Source of the DNA: Limnothrix sp. FACHB-406
GTDB taxonomy: Bacteria > Cyanobacteriota > Cyanobacteriia > CACIAM-69d
NCBI RefSeq assembly: GCF_014698235.1
Contig: NZ_JACJSP010000005.1
Location: 186,001 to 250,000 of the forward strand
Direction of reading: 5' to 3'
DNA: 64,000 bases
Part shown: positions 49,850-57,769 of the stretch, one piece after another
Position numbering within the stretch: the first letter of the stretch is position 1
How the letters are laid out: every line of letters begins with the position of its first letter
The notes under the pieces: model-generated
What the model was told of the DNA's origin: nothing
The model's input: only the letters and a program-made list of their open reading frames with translations
Database searches by the model: none
Translations under genes and position numbers: made by a program

Positions 49850-51784
49850 CTAGACCAGTAGGAATCGACTGGCGATCGCGCTGGCTTCCGCCGTTGAGCG
49901 ACCGCGCAACACCCCAATCAGTTCATCACCGCCGCTGAGGCCCGCCGTGCCGTCATTGTCGATGAACAGACCCAGGGCCGCCGCATCTACGGTGGTAATA
50001 CCGAGAACGTAGGTGGCTCCGCTGGCCAGTTGCAGGCGATCGTCCGTGGGGCTGAAGTCCGTGATCAGGGCGTAGTCACCTAAGCCGGGGTTGCTGTTGT
50101 TGGTGTTGCTGTAAAACGCGCCGCTGCTGTTGCCCAACACAAACAAATCGCTACCGGCTCCGCCGACGAGGGTGTCGATTTCGCCAGCGCCCCGGAGACT
50201 GTCGAGGCCCGCGCCCGTCAGGGTGTCGTTGCCTTGGTCGCCCGACAGGGAGTCGCTGCCCAGGTCGCCAAACAGTTGGTCATCGCCCTGGCCGCCAAAC
50301 AAGACATCGACATCTTGGCCGCCGCGCAGGAAATCGTTGCCCTGGTTGCCGTAGAGGGTGTCGTTGCCCTGGTTGCCCGCGAGGCTGTCGTTGCCCTGGT
50401 TGCCGAAAACTAGGTTGTCGCCACCCCGTGCATCGAGTCGATCGGCGGCGTTGGTGCCGCGAAATTCTCGCGCTACGGGCAGGGCCTCATCAAACCGAAT
50501 CAGGCCCAATCGCACGGGGGTGACTTCCGTTTCAAAGGGCACGGTTCCGTTGCCGGGCAGGGTGTCGGCCGCCAAGCCGAAGTCGTTGTCGTTGACGATC
50601 GCGAGGGTGTTGGCATCAACCCGCGCCAGGCCTTCGGGTTTGTCCACGTTCACATAGCCCGCTTCGGCGGCGTTCACGAGCAGCCGCTTGGCAACGGGTT
50701 CAATGCCGGCCGCTTTCAGTTCTGCGTAGGTTAGCTGCTCGATCGTTTTGCCGGGGGGCAGTTGACGCAAGTTGGCGGGGGAGTTGATGTTGGTCGCGCC
50801 GGCCAGGTCGATCTGATAGATCAATTTGTTGGAGCTGGTGTCGGTCAGGTCGTCGCGTTCAATGACGGCAAATTGACCGCCCCCGATCGCCACGGCATCC
50901 CCAATTTTGTCGGTGCGGCCATCGCCACTGCGGGTGATGTCATCGAGGATGTAGAGATATTCGGCGGTCACTTCGCGGGTGCTGATGTCCAACTGCACAA
51001 TCCGCAGGTTGCGCGATCCTCGGGAGGTGGTGTCGGCGGTGCTGTCGGGATTGTCGATCGCGCTTTGGATGAAGGCATAGAGTTTGTTGCCATCCAGCGC
51101 CACGGCTTCAAACCCTCGATTGGCCCGGCGCGACCCATAGACGGCGGGTAAGATTTCCGTGCCGAATGTGCCGGCGGGTTGTTGAGCGGCGGCGGCGGTT
51201 CCTTGGGGAATGAAGCGGTTGAGGAGTTTGCCGGTGCGATCGAACTGATAGATGGCGGGGCGATATTCATCCACCATCCAGAACGACCCATCGGGGGCCA
51301 CCACCACTCCTTCCGAGTCAATGCCTACGGGGTCGTTTGTGAGTCGGTTGCCAAACAAGTCCACGGGCACTTCGTCCGTGTAGGCTGCACCGGAGGCGGC
51401 CGCTTGCACGTTGGGCAGACCGGTGATCGGGCGATTGTCGGCGGCCTTCAGCCCGATCGTCTCGGTGAGGGCGAAGGTGCGAGTGGCCGGATCCAAGGAA
51501 AAGCGAATTAACTGCGGCTGAAAATCGGGCAGCGCAAAGGGGCGCTCGTTGCCGGGCACGTCGCGCAACAGGTTGGTGGGTTCACCATTGGGGCCGCGAT
51601 CGGTATGGGTCAGGAATTGCAACCGCCCGTTGGCATCTCTTCCCTCGAAGGCTAACCCGGAAAACCCGCCCAGAAAAATCTGTTGACCGGGCGTGGTTTG
51701 GGAAGGGTTGCGGGGGTTGGTCGTGGCTGTTGTGCCCAACAGCGGACGGTTATTCCAATCGAAGGTTGAAATTGTGGTGGCCAT
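49850..51784 (-). CDS. Esterase-like (phytase-type) domain with RTX calcium repeats
   Basis: The 644-residue protein begins with a domain of about 440 residues with GGFSGLAFEGRDANGRLQFLTHTDRGPNGEP and GVDSEGVVVAPDGSFWMVDEYRPAIYQFDRTGKLL, matching the esterase-like activity-of-phytase beta-propeller family. It continues into nonapeptide GGxGxDxLxG-type repeats (about 475-575), which bind calcium and mark secretion by type I systems, and a C-terminal cap. No classical signal peptide is visible. I start at ATG 51784; the frame to 51874 is upstream. A phosphatase or lipase-like extracellular role is likely. Confidence 0.88.
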   Translation of the reverse strand: MATTISTFDWNNRPLLGTTATTNPRNPSQTTPGQQIFLGGFSGLAFEGRDANGRLQFLTHTDRGPNGEPTNLLRDVPGNERPFALPDFQPQLIRFSLDPATRTFALTETIGLKAADNRPITGLPNVQAAASGAAYTDEVPVDLFGNRLTNDPVGIDSEGVVVAPDGSFWMVDEYRPAIYQFDRTGKLLNRFIPQGTAAAAQQPAGTFGTEILPAVYGSRRANRGFEAVALDGNKLYAFIQSAIDNPDSTADTTSRGSRNLRIVQLDISTREVTAEYLYILDDITRSGDGRTDKIGDAVAIGGGQFAVIERDDLTDTSSNKLIYQIDLAGATNINSPANLRQLPPGKTIEQLTYAELKAAGIEPVAKRLLVNAAEAGYVNVDKPEGLARVDANTLAIVNDNDFGLAADTLPGNGTVPFETEVTPVRLGLIRFDEALPVAREFRGTNAADRLDARGGDNLVFGNQGNDSLAGNQGNDTLYGNQGNDFLRGGQDVDVLFGGQGDDQLFGDLGSDSLSGDQGNDTLTGAGLDSLRGAGEIDTLVGGAGSDLFVLGNSSGAFYSNTNNSNPGLGDYALITDFSPTDDRLQLASGATYVLGITTVDAAALGLFIDNDGTAGLSGGDELIGVLRGRSTAEASAIASRFLLV

Positions 51785-51956
51785 ACAGCACAGGAAACAA
51801 TGGTGGGCAGAGGCTCCCAAGTGATCGAATCGCGCCTTGGAGCTTGGCCACTCTATCGGTCTGGGCTTAAGCAACCATTAACACTGGATTGCTGTTTGCT
51901 TAATCTGCGCATTCCGGCTCAAGGCCACTGACCCCAGAGCAACCGATCGCCTCTGC

Positions 51957-53144
51957 TCAGACCTGCACCAAGGCATCCCAACGGCGGAGCGTTTTTGCCG
52001 ATTGCAGCAAGCGCCGAGGGAGCGATCGCCCGGTCAGGAAGTTCATCAACCAGGGGGACTGGTTCCAGCGATTGATCCGACGGGACAGGACAAACTCCTG
52101 ATCAAACAGTCGTTGCAAGTCGCGATCGTAAGCGGAGAGGGCTGCGCGATCGAACTGGCCAACCCGGATGGCCGTTGCGGCCACGGCCGCCGCCAGCCGC
52201 CCCGAGTCGATCGCCTTGGCCGTACCAAACCCCGTTAGCGGATTGCACAGGCCGGCCGCGTCGCCCGCCAGCAACACCCGATCGCCCGATCGGCGGATCT
52301 GGGCCGAGCCGCCAAAGGTCATCGGCCAGGTTTCCGGCTCACTGATGGGTTCTGCGGTTGCCAAGCGTTCCCGCAACCAGGGTTTGGCGGCAATCACCTC
52401 CGACAGCAACCCGGACAGGCGGGCAGGGTCGTTGCCAATTCGATCGGCCCTAGTGCCCAAGCCAACTTTGAACCGCCCATGGGCCAAGGGAGCGATGAAC
52501 AAAAAGCCCGGCAAGAGGGGCTGAATATAGTGTGCTTCGATGTGGGGCTGCTCGAAGCCGGCCACGTTGCGATAGTAGCGGTGGAGTGTCAGGGCCCGAT
52601 CGGTGGGGTCTTCGGTTTGGTTCAGCAACAGACTGGCCACGCGCGATCGGGCCCCATCGGCTCCAATGACGAGCTTGGTGTGCAGGGTTTCCGTTTGCTC
52701 ACCGATTTTCACCACGGCCGCCAACCGATCGCCCGCCGGTTCTAGGGTCACCAATTCACAGCCCAGCCGCAGATCCGCAGTCGATCGATCCACAAACCCT
52801 AACAGCAGGGCATCCATGGCCTGGCGATCCATGGTGTAAATCGGGGCTTGGTCGCCCGGGTGGGGCAAGGGGGGTTGGTAGCGATCGCCCCGATCGCTGA
52901 AAATCCAAGCGCCGGCCGGACAGGGCAACAGGTCGGGGCTGGCGAGGAGGGCTGCTGCCAAATCAGGGCGATTGAGGCGATTGAGCGCCGCCAACAGATC
53001 CTGGCCAAAGGCGTTGCCGTCCACTTTGTCGCGGGGAAAAACGGCGCGATCGATCAGCACATGGTCAATTCCCCGCTGACTGAGGGTGATTGAGCTGGCC
53101 ACGCCTGCCGGCCCAGCTCCGACGACTAAAACATTGGTTTCCAT
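51957..53144 (-). CDS. Geranylgeranyl reductase-family FAD oxidoreductase
   Basis: The 395-residue flavoprotein has the N-terminal Rossmann motif VLVVGAGPAGVASS (GxGxxG), the VIGADGARSRVA element, and the FAD-binding VLLAGDAAGLCNPLTGFGTAKAIDSG of the geranylgeranyl reductase branch of the PHBH superfamily. These enzymes hydrogenate isoprenoid double bonds or oxidise lipids. The paralogous chlorophyll enzyme ChlP is usually close in length, but the sequence is not clearly ChlP, so I leave the substrate open. Start ATG 53144. Confidence 0.88.
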   Translation of the reverse strand: METNVLVVGAGPAGVASSITLSQRGIDHVLIDRAVFPRDKVDGNAFGQDLLAALNRLNRPDLAAALLASPDLLPCPAGAWIFSDRGDRYQPPLPHPGDQAPIYTMDRQAMDALLLGFVDRSTADLRLGCELVTLEPAGDRLAAVVKIGEQTETLHTKLVIGADGARSRVASLLLNQTEDPTDRALTLHRYYRNVAGFEQPHIEAHYIQPLLPGFLFIAPLAHGRFKVGLGTRADRIGNDPARLSGLLSEVIAAKPWLRERLATAEPISEPETWPMTFGGSAQIRRSGDRVLLAGDAAGLCNPLTGFGTAKAIDSGRLAAAVAATAIRVGQFDRAALSAYDRDLQRLFDQEFVLSRRINRWNQSPWLMNFLTGRSLPRRLLQSAKTLRRWDALVQV

Positions 53145-53275
53145 AGCAGTGGATTGAAGGGCAAATCTTTTTTGAAGCTTGAATACTGTCTATTGATCTT
53201 CTTAGATTGCCCGATCGTCAACTTGCCAAAATTGGAGGCGCTGGGGGCTAAAAACTCAAAAAAATGGGCGATCGG

Positions 53276-53506
53276 CTATTCCACGATTTCGCCCAAATAT
53301 AGCCGCACGAAATCCCGCGCTGCTTCTGGATTTAGCCTTTTTAAGGCTGTGACGATCGCCACGATCGTTGCGCCTGTGGGATCGCTCAGCCCATGAACCC
53401 AACGATAGGGCACTGATCGCCGCAACCCCAGCTCAATAGCCAGTCGATTTTGGCTGATGTTGTGGATTTTGAGAATTGCTCTCAGTGCTTGTCCGGCACG
53501 TCCCAT
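53276..53506 (-). CDS. HTH (XRE-like) regulator, tandem copy 1
   Basis: The 76-residue protein is a helix-turn-helix domain: LKIHNISQNRLAIELGLRRSVPYRWVHGLSDPTGATIVAIVTALKRLNPEAARDFVRLYLGE. The C-terminal AARDFVRLYLGE is shared with copies 2 and 3. At DNA level its 3' half is nearly identical to copy 3, with offset 568 bases, pointing to recent duplication or gene conversion. It differs in the recognition helix (RRSVPYRW), so it may bind another site. A 50-base gap precedes copy 2. The family is common in cyanobacteria; targets unknown. Confidence 0.85.
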   Translation of the reverse strand: MGRAGQALRAILKIHNISQNRLAIELGLRRSVPYRWVHGLSDPTGATIVAIVTALKRLNPEAARDFVRLYLGEIVE

Positions 53507-53556
53507 GCCCTCGATCGTCGTAAAGGTTGGAGTTTCCGTAAATGCGATCCCGATCG

Positions 53557-53793
53557 CTAACGCTCCTCTAAGAATTCGCCCAAATATAACCGCACAAAGT
53601 CCCGAGCGGCGGCTGGATCAATCTCCTGAAGTGCCTGAGCCAATTCGTAAACCCGTTCAGCGGTTGGGTCGCGCACCTCGTTGCACCAGCGATAAACGTT
53701 CGAGGTGCTAATTTCCAGGGCTGAGGAGACCTTTCCCTGAGTAATTCCGTAAGTCTCGAGGACTTGCTTGAGTGCTTTGCCTGCTTTCCCCAT
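53557..53793 (-). CDS. HTH (XRE-like) regulator, tandem copy 2
   Basis: The 78-residue protein begins MGKAGKALKQVLETYGITQGKVSSALEISTSNVYRWCNEVRDPTAERVYELAQALQEIDPAAARDFVRLYLGE. It is the most diverged of the three paralogs at DNA level yet keeps the same length and the same C-terminal element. The HTH residues ISTSNVYRW differ from its neighbours. It lies 50 bases from copies 1 and 3 on the same strand. Its C-terminal EER extension is unique. Confidence 0.85.
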   Translation of the reverse strand: MGKAGKALKQVLETYGITQGKVSSALEISTSNVYRWCNEVRDPTAERVYELAQALQEIDPAAARDFVRLYLGEFLEER

Positions 53794-53807
53794 TCCCCAA
53801 TCTTGCC

Positions 53808-53828
53808 GTTGTCGTTGAGTTGAACAGT
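53808..53828. repeat. Fragment matching the 3' end of the 54.3-kb gene
   Basis: These 21 bases match 54558-54578 at 20 of 21 positions, with 16 exact in a row (GTTGTCGTTGAGTTGA). The full-length counterpart is the end of the small gene at 54305-54574 including its stop codon. Here there is no gene, only the fragment, placed between HTH copies 2 and 3. Confidence 0.6.
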
Positions 53829-53843
53829 GGGTGGGGCGATCGG

Positions 53844-54074
53844 CTATTCCACAATTTCGCCCAAATATAGCCGCACGAAATCCCGCGCTGCTTCTGGATG
53901 TAGCTTTTTTAAGGCTGTGACGATCGCCACGATCGTGTCACCGCTAGGGTCGCGAACGCCATTGCACCAGCGATATACGGTGGTTCGCTCGATATTCAAT
54001 CTGGCAGCGAGAGCATACTGACTGACCTCGTGCGAGGTCAAAACTTGCTTTAAAACTTGTCCGGCTTTCCCCAT
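53844..54074 (-). CDS. HTH (XRE-like) regulator, tandem copy 3
   Basis: The 76-residue protein begins MGKAGQVLKQVLTSHEVSQYALAARLNIERTTVYRWCNGVRDPSGDTIVAIVTALKKLHPEAARDFVRLYLGE. It is first in the direction of transcription and faces the 230-base spacer that holds three TTGGACT boxes, so it probably starts the unit and may control it. Its 3' portion (53835-53943) is nearly identical in DNA to the same part of copy 1, but the DNA-binding helix (NIERTTVYRW) differs. Confidence 0.87.
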   Translation of the reverse strand: MGKAGQVLKQVLTSHEVSQYALAARLNIERTTVYRWCNGVRDPSGDTIVAIVTALKKLHPEAARDFVRLYLGEIVE

Positions 54075-54122
54075 AGGCTCAATCCTCTCAAAAGCCTATA
54101 GGTTTCGTAAATTGGCTACCAT

Positions 54123-54186
54123 TTGGACTAGTAAATTGATCGGTTGACGTATACAGATTGGACTATTAAACTTAAGACAAGTCCAA
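54123..54186. promoter_or_regulatory. Three TTGGACT boxes in the HTH divergent promoter
   Basis: TTGGACTAGTAAA (54123-54135) and TTGGACTATTAAA (54158-54170) are direct repeats 35 bases apart, and AGTCCAA (54180-54186) is the same box inverted. The last two form a dyad around 15 bases. They lie between the minus-strand HTH gene (start 54074) and the plus-strand small gene (start 54305), as expected for binding sites of a divergent regulator. Confidence 0.55.
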
Positions 54187-54304
54187 GTAAGTGAGATTTG
54201 ACAAAGCTGTTGTACATCCCACATTCAACGGGTGATAGAGACTGATGCCTCATTGATCTTGCTTTGCTTGTGCCGACGGCCAATTCATTTCAGGAGGAAC
54301 GGCC

Positions 54305-54574
54305 ATGACGACTGTAACTGACTTTGTGGAAACGCCGATCGCCCCGGAATCCTTGACTGAGGGGCAATCCGCGCTCGATTCCCTGCCCGCGCGATTGGAT
54401 GGGCGCGAAACGGTGAAGGTGATGGTGATTGGGTCGCCGCGTGCGGTGGAAAACACGATTCGGGTGTTGTATCTGCGCGGCTTTGCGGAGTTGTATGAGT
54501 GGTCACCGATGCAGCCGACCCAAAATCCCGGTGAGGTGATGAGCTTGCTGAGGCGGCTGTTGTCGTTGAGTTGA
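54305..54574 (+). CDS. Small conserved cyanobacterial protein, unknown function
   Basis: The 89-residue protein has a flexible acidic start (1-30), then a compact alpha/beta part: RETVKVMVIGSPRAVENTIRVLYLRGFAELYEWSPMQPTQNPGEVMSLLRRLLSLS. The strand-turn VMVIGSPRAV and the closing SP-QPTQNPGE look like a widely distributed cyanobacterial family, but I know no function. AGGAGGA lies ten bases before ATG 54305, a strong ribosome-binding site. It is divergent from the HTH trio, and its 3' end is duplicated as a fragment at 53808. Confidence 0.75.
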   Translation: MTTVTDFVETPIAPESLTEGQSALDSLPARLDGRETVKVMVIGSPRAVENTIRVLYLRGFAELYEWSPMQPTQNPGEVMSLLRRLLSLS

Positions 54575-54658
54575 GCAGTCTAGAGTAAGGCTCGAATTTG
54601 ACCGATCGCGTTGCTGAGGAGTTGAGCAGCGCGATTCGCGTTATCGCCTGCCAACTAT

Positions 54659-55858
54659 TTATGGTTTGTAAGTCCACTCACCAATAAAGCCTTGCTGGTT
54701 AGCGAGGGATAGTAATGGCTCTAGGGTTCGACGATAGGACATTTGAAGATGCTCAAGAATCAATAGATCTGGAGCTGATATTCTCAAGTCTGAGATGTAT
54801 GAACTGATGTGCTTATCCCATTTTCTCGATGTCATATGCTGATAATGAAAAACAAGAAATTTGTGTTGAAGTCCGATAAAGAAATCCAGATAATTTACAC
54901 TGGGCAAATGATTAGACTTCATTAGATTTGCACGACTATCAACAGGAATTAGATTCCATGGCAGATCATGAGCCACAAAAGACCATGGCAGAAAATGATC
55001 AATCGCAGAGGTCGTATCTTGGAGAGACTGACCAGAGTAGATACAGGATAAATTCTCAGATTGAATTACTGGCTCCCAGAGCTTTGAAATCTGGTCAAGG
55101 GAGCTTCTGCGAATAGGAGGAAATATTTTAGAAACAATATTAGGCGTTGATGGGTTTCGCTGTTGCATATACATCAGCCATTGCCAAGTTGCCCAACCTC
55201 GAACAATGGGGAAATTTTCCCGAAAGTAAATAATCCAATCTTGATGAAGAATAATAGACTGACAAAATGTTGCTTGATCAGATTTAAAACAATACAATGG
55301 CTTGATATCCTGGAATTTTTCTCTAGACAAGTCTACAATTGCTTGGTTGATTTTTGTATCCTTGATTCCGCGCAAAAATTCTTGAAAGAAAGGGTAAATT
55401 AGGCGAAAAGGAACATATCGAAGAATATCTTTGGAAATGTCATCTAAATTTTGTGCTTGAATCGATTTTCTGATTGAGTTTCTCTCGAAATTGGCAAGAT
55501 TGAGAGCCGATTTCAAGAAAACAGGAGCGAGATGATCTAGCTTCTTGGCAATTCGATCTTGGGAGCCAAAAGAGAGCTTGAAGTAACTATGAGGATACCA
55601 AGCACTAATTAACATTTCAATAATCACTTCTCTCAAGTTAATCTCAAGAGGGCATTCAAATGCATGGCGCTCTAGAATATCAAGGAGCGATAAAAAGAAT
55701 AGATATTTGTAAGAGGTGGTAGTACTGTTGAATAGTTGCGAGAGGATGCCAATATTAACCCCGCTCGACTGTGGTAGTTGCTGTGGGATAAAACTAAAAA
55801 TTTCATCGCTCATTATTTTTGAAGTTAAGTGTTGATTGGAGTTTTTTGAAGCCATCAT
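54659..55858 (-). CDS. HNH-endonuclease-like protein, AT-rich
   Basis: The 399-residue protein has a long helical N-terminal region (1-265) without recognised domain and a C-terminal HNH-type part: CIYSGQSL (Cys272), AIDHFLPWSFVAHD (Asp287-His288), WNLIPVDSRANLMKSNHLP (Asn302, Asn311). The DHFLPW/WNL/N pattern is the HNH nuclease core of restriction- or defence-type enzymes, though the usual second Cys pair is missing. The gene is A/T-rich and has no HIP1 octamer, suggesting transfer. ATG 55858 is used; ATG 55813 is possible. No methylase or helicase partner is adjacent. Confidence 0.75.
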   Translation of the reverse strand: MMASKNSNQHLTSKIMSDEIFSFIPQQLPQSSGVNIGILSQLFNSTTTSYKYLFFLSLLDILERHAFECPLEINLREVIIEMLISAWYPHSYFKLSFGSQDRIAKKLDHLAPVFLKSALNLANFERNSIRKSIQAQNLDDISKDILRYVPFRLIYPFFQEFLRGIKDTKINQAIVDLSREKFQDIKPLYCFKSDQATFCQSIILHQDWIIYFRENFPIVRGWATWQWLMYMQQRNPSTPNIVSKIFPPIRRSSLDQISKLWEPVIQSENLSCIYSGQSLQDTTSAIDHFLPWSFVAHDLPWNLIPVDSRANLMKSNHLPSVNYLDFFIGLQHKFLVFHYQHMTSRKWDKHISSYISDLRISAPDLLILEHLQMSYRRTLEPLLSLANQQGFIGEWTYKP

Positions 55859-55873
55859 CGGCTCATGGCTTCC

Positions 55874-55915
55874 ATCACGTATCTTGCATGTTTTATCACG
55901 TATCTTGCATGTTTT
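55874..55915. repeat. Perfect 21-bp tandem direct repeat upstream of the HNH gene
   Basis: A 21-base unit, starting ATCACGTATC and ending TTGCATGTTTT, occurs twice in perfect tandem at 55874-55894 and 55895-55915. The array ends 16 bases before the HNH-gene start codon (read leftward), inside its promoter or leader. The period of 21 equals two turns of B-DNA, so bound proteins would sit on the same face. Confidence 0.95.
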
Positions 55916-56086
55916 ATTTTGAGTAATCTAAGAAAGCCTTGGCAAGTCATTTGCTGCTTGAATGGAGTGCTTAAATAGTCAGCCCTCAGCCGATCGCCCT
56001 GAGAGCAGCGTGGCCGGGCGATCGATGGCCAAGCCAGACAGTCGCCCTAAACTAGGAAGAGTTCGCCCATTCTCCAGCCCGTTCCC

Positions 56087-56866
56087 ATGGCCAATCTTGC
56101 GGATTCTCGATTAGGACGGTGGGCCCAGCGCGTGCAAGCGGCCGCCCTAATTGGTGGTCAAACCCTGGTTCACCTCAGCCGTGGCAAAATTCACCGCCGC
56201 AACACGATCGAACAAATGCACCTGGTGGGGCCCGACTCCTTGGGCATTGTGCTGCTGGCCGGCGTGTCGATCGGGGCGGTGTTTACGATCCAGGTGGCCC
56301 GCGAATTCATCAAATATGGAGCCACCTCCGCGATCGGGGGTGTGATGGCAGTGGCCATGGCGCGGGAACTGTCGCCGGTTTTTGCCGCCGTGATTTTGGC
56401 CGGGCGAGTGGGGTCGGCCTTTGCGGCGGAAATCGGCACGATGCGCGTGACGGAGCAAATTGATGCGCTTTATGTGTTGCGCACCGACCCGATCGACTAT
56501 TTAGTCGTGCCTCGGGTTTTGGCCTGTTGCACCATGCTGCCCCTGCTCACGGAATTGGGGTTGCTGGCGGCCATGCTGGCGGGACTGACCATTTCGGAAC
56601 TGGGCTTTGGCATCACCCGCTACGAGTTTCTCGACTCCGTGAAAACCTTTTTGGAAGTGCGGGATCTGTTTTGCGCTGCCATCAAAGGCGCTTGCTTCGG
56701 GGGGCTAATTGCCGCGATCGGCTGTGGTTGGGGTCTCACCACCAGCGGCGGGGCCAAGGGCGTGGGCCAAGCCACCACCTCCGCCGTGGTCACCTCTTTG
56801 CTGGCGATTTTGATTGCCAATTTCTTTTTGTCCTGGCTGATGTTCCGCAGTGCTCCCACGCTCTAG
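56087..56866 (+). CDS. mlaE: MlaE-family ABC lipid transporter permease
   Basis: The 259-residue membrane protein has the family motifs GIVLLAGVSIGAVFTIQVAREF, MARELSPVFAAVILAGRVGSAFAAEIGTMRVTEQIDAL and the C-terminal AIGCGWGLTTSGGAKGVGQATT. MlaE (TGD1 in chloroplasts) forms the membrane core of an ABC complex moving lipids between membranes. The ATPase and MCE-protein genes are not adjacent, which is usual in cyanobacteria. Start ATG 56087. Confidence 0.95.
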   Translation: MANLADSRLGRWAQRVQAAALIGGQTLVHLSRGKIHRRNTIEQMHLVGPDSLGIVLLAGVSIGAVFTIQVAREFIKYGATSAIGGVMAVAMARELSPVFAAVILAGRVGSAFAAEIGTMRVTEQIDALYVLRTDPIDYLVVPRVLACCTMLPLLTELGLLAAMLAGLTISELGFGITRYEFLDSVKTFLEVRDLFCAAIKGACFGGLIAAIGCGWGLTTSGGAKGVGQATTSAVVTSLLAILIANFFLSWLMFRSAPTL

Positions 56867-57067
56867 GCGTAATTGATCAGCGCGGTCGATCGGTGCAGTT
56901 GAATGGTCACCAGGTGCTGCGTCAAAAATCCCAATTTTCCTGAAATCTCTGGCGCGGGATGGGGCTTTTTCGATCGGGTCAGCTCGCCCCAAGAAATCTG
57001 TCACAATAGAAGGGATTTCTGGCGCAAAACAGCCGCCGTTTTTAACCCCCCAATTTCGTTCTTGATC

Positions 57068-57463
57068 ATGGCTTTTAAGATTCAAAAAACCGATGCCGAA
57101 TGGCAATCGCAACTGACTCCGGAACAGTTTCAAGTGACGCGCAAGCATGGCACGGAACGCGCGTTCACGGGAGAACATTGGGATAACAAGGCTCCCGGAA
57201 CCTACAACTGCGTTTGCTGTGGAACGCCCCTTTTTATTTCAGATACCAAATATGATTCGGGAACTGGCTGGCCCAGTTTTTGGCAGCCGATCGCCCCGGA
57301 AAATATTGAAACTCAGGTCGATCGCACCCTGTGGATGACCCGCACCGAAGTGCATTGCGCCAACTGTGGGGCCCACTTGGGCCATGTGTTTGAAGATGGC
57401 CCGCCGCCCACCGGTCTGCGCTATTGTATGAATTCTGCTTCCTTGAAATTTGAGCCAAATTAA
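57068..57463 (+). CDS. msrB: Peptide methionine-(R)-sulfoxide reductase MsrB
   Basis: The 131-residue enzyme has four zinc cysteines in two pairs (Cys48, Cys51, Cys97, Cys100), the conserved [20 protein letters not shown], and catalytic Cys120 in RYCMNSASL. It repairs methionine-R-sulfoxide in oxidised proteins using thioredoxin. Start ATG 57068; a longer frame from 56903 is leader. It converges with ftsH, with a terminator between. Confidence 0.97.
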   Translation: MAFKIQKTDAEWQSQLTPEQFQVTRKHGTERAFTGEHWDNKAPGTYNCVCCGTPLFISDTKYDSGTGWPSFWQPIAPENIETQVDRTLWMTRTEVHCANCGAHLGHVFEDGPPPTGLRYCMNSASLKFEPN

Positions 57464-57600
57464 GGGCCAGATTAAGGGCCAAATTGAGCTTGAATGGCGA
57501 TCGGTTGTTCTCAGTTGTGGTTGAGTGATCGCTGAGGTTTCGATCAAACCGTTTGATTGGGTTTTTGGGTCTTGTTTCTCGATCGCATTTTGAGCTAAGA

Positions 57601-57637
57601 AAAAATCCCCCGCAATCGATCGACTGTGGGGGATTTT
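57601..57637. terminator. Bidirectional terminator between msrB and ftsH
   Basis: AAAAATCCCCC (57601-57611) pairs with GGGGGATTTT (57628-57637) around a loop. T-runs occur on both strands, so it can stop msrB on the plus strand and ftsH on the minus strand. A second stem, GATCAAAC/GTTTGATT at about 57542-57558 followed by TTTTT, may assist for msrB. Confidence 0.85.
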
Positions 57638-57769
57638 GCTTGAAGATGAAAGCTTTGCTGAATTCAGGCCATGAAGTTTAACACTGATTCTGAACTTTGG
57701 GGGTGATTTCCAGGTCAATTTCCTGTGATCACCCCCCTTGAATTGCAGCGCTTCAGGGCAGGTTGCAAT

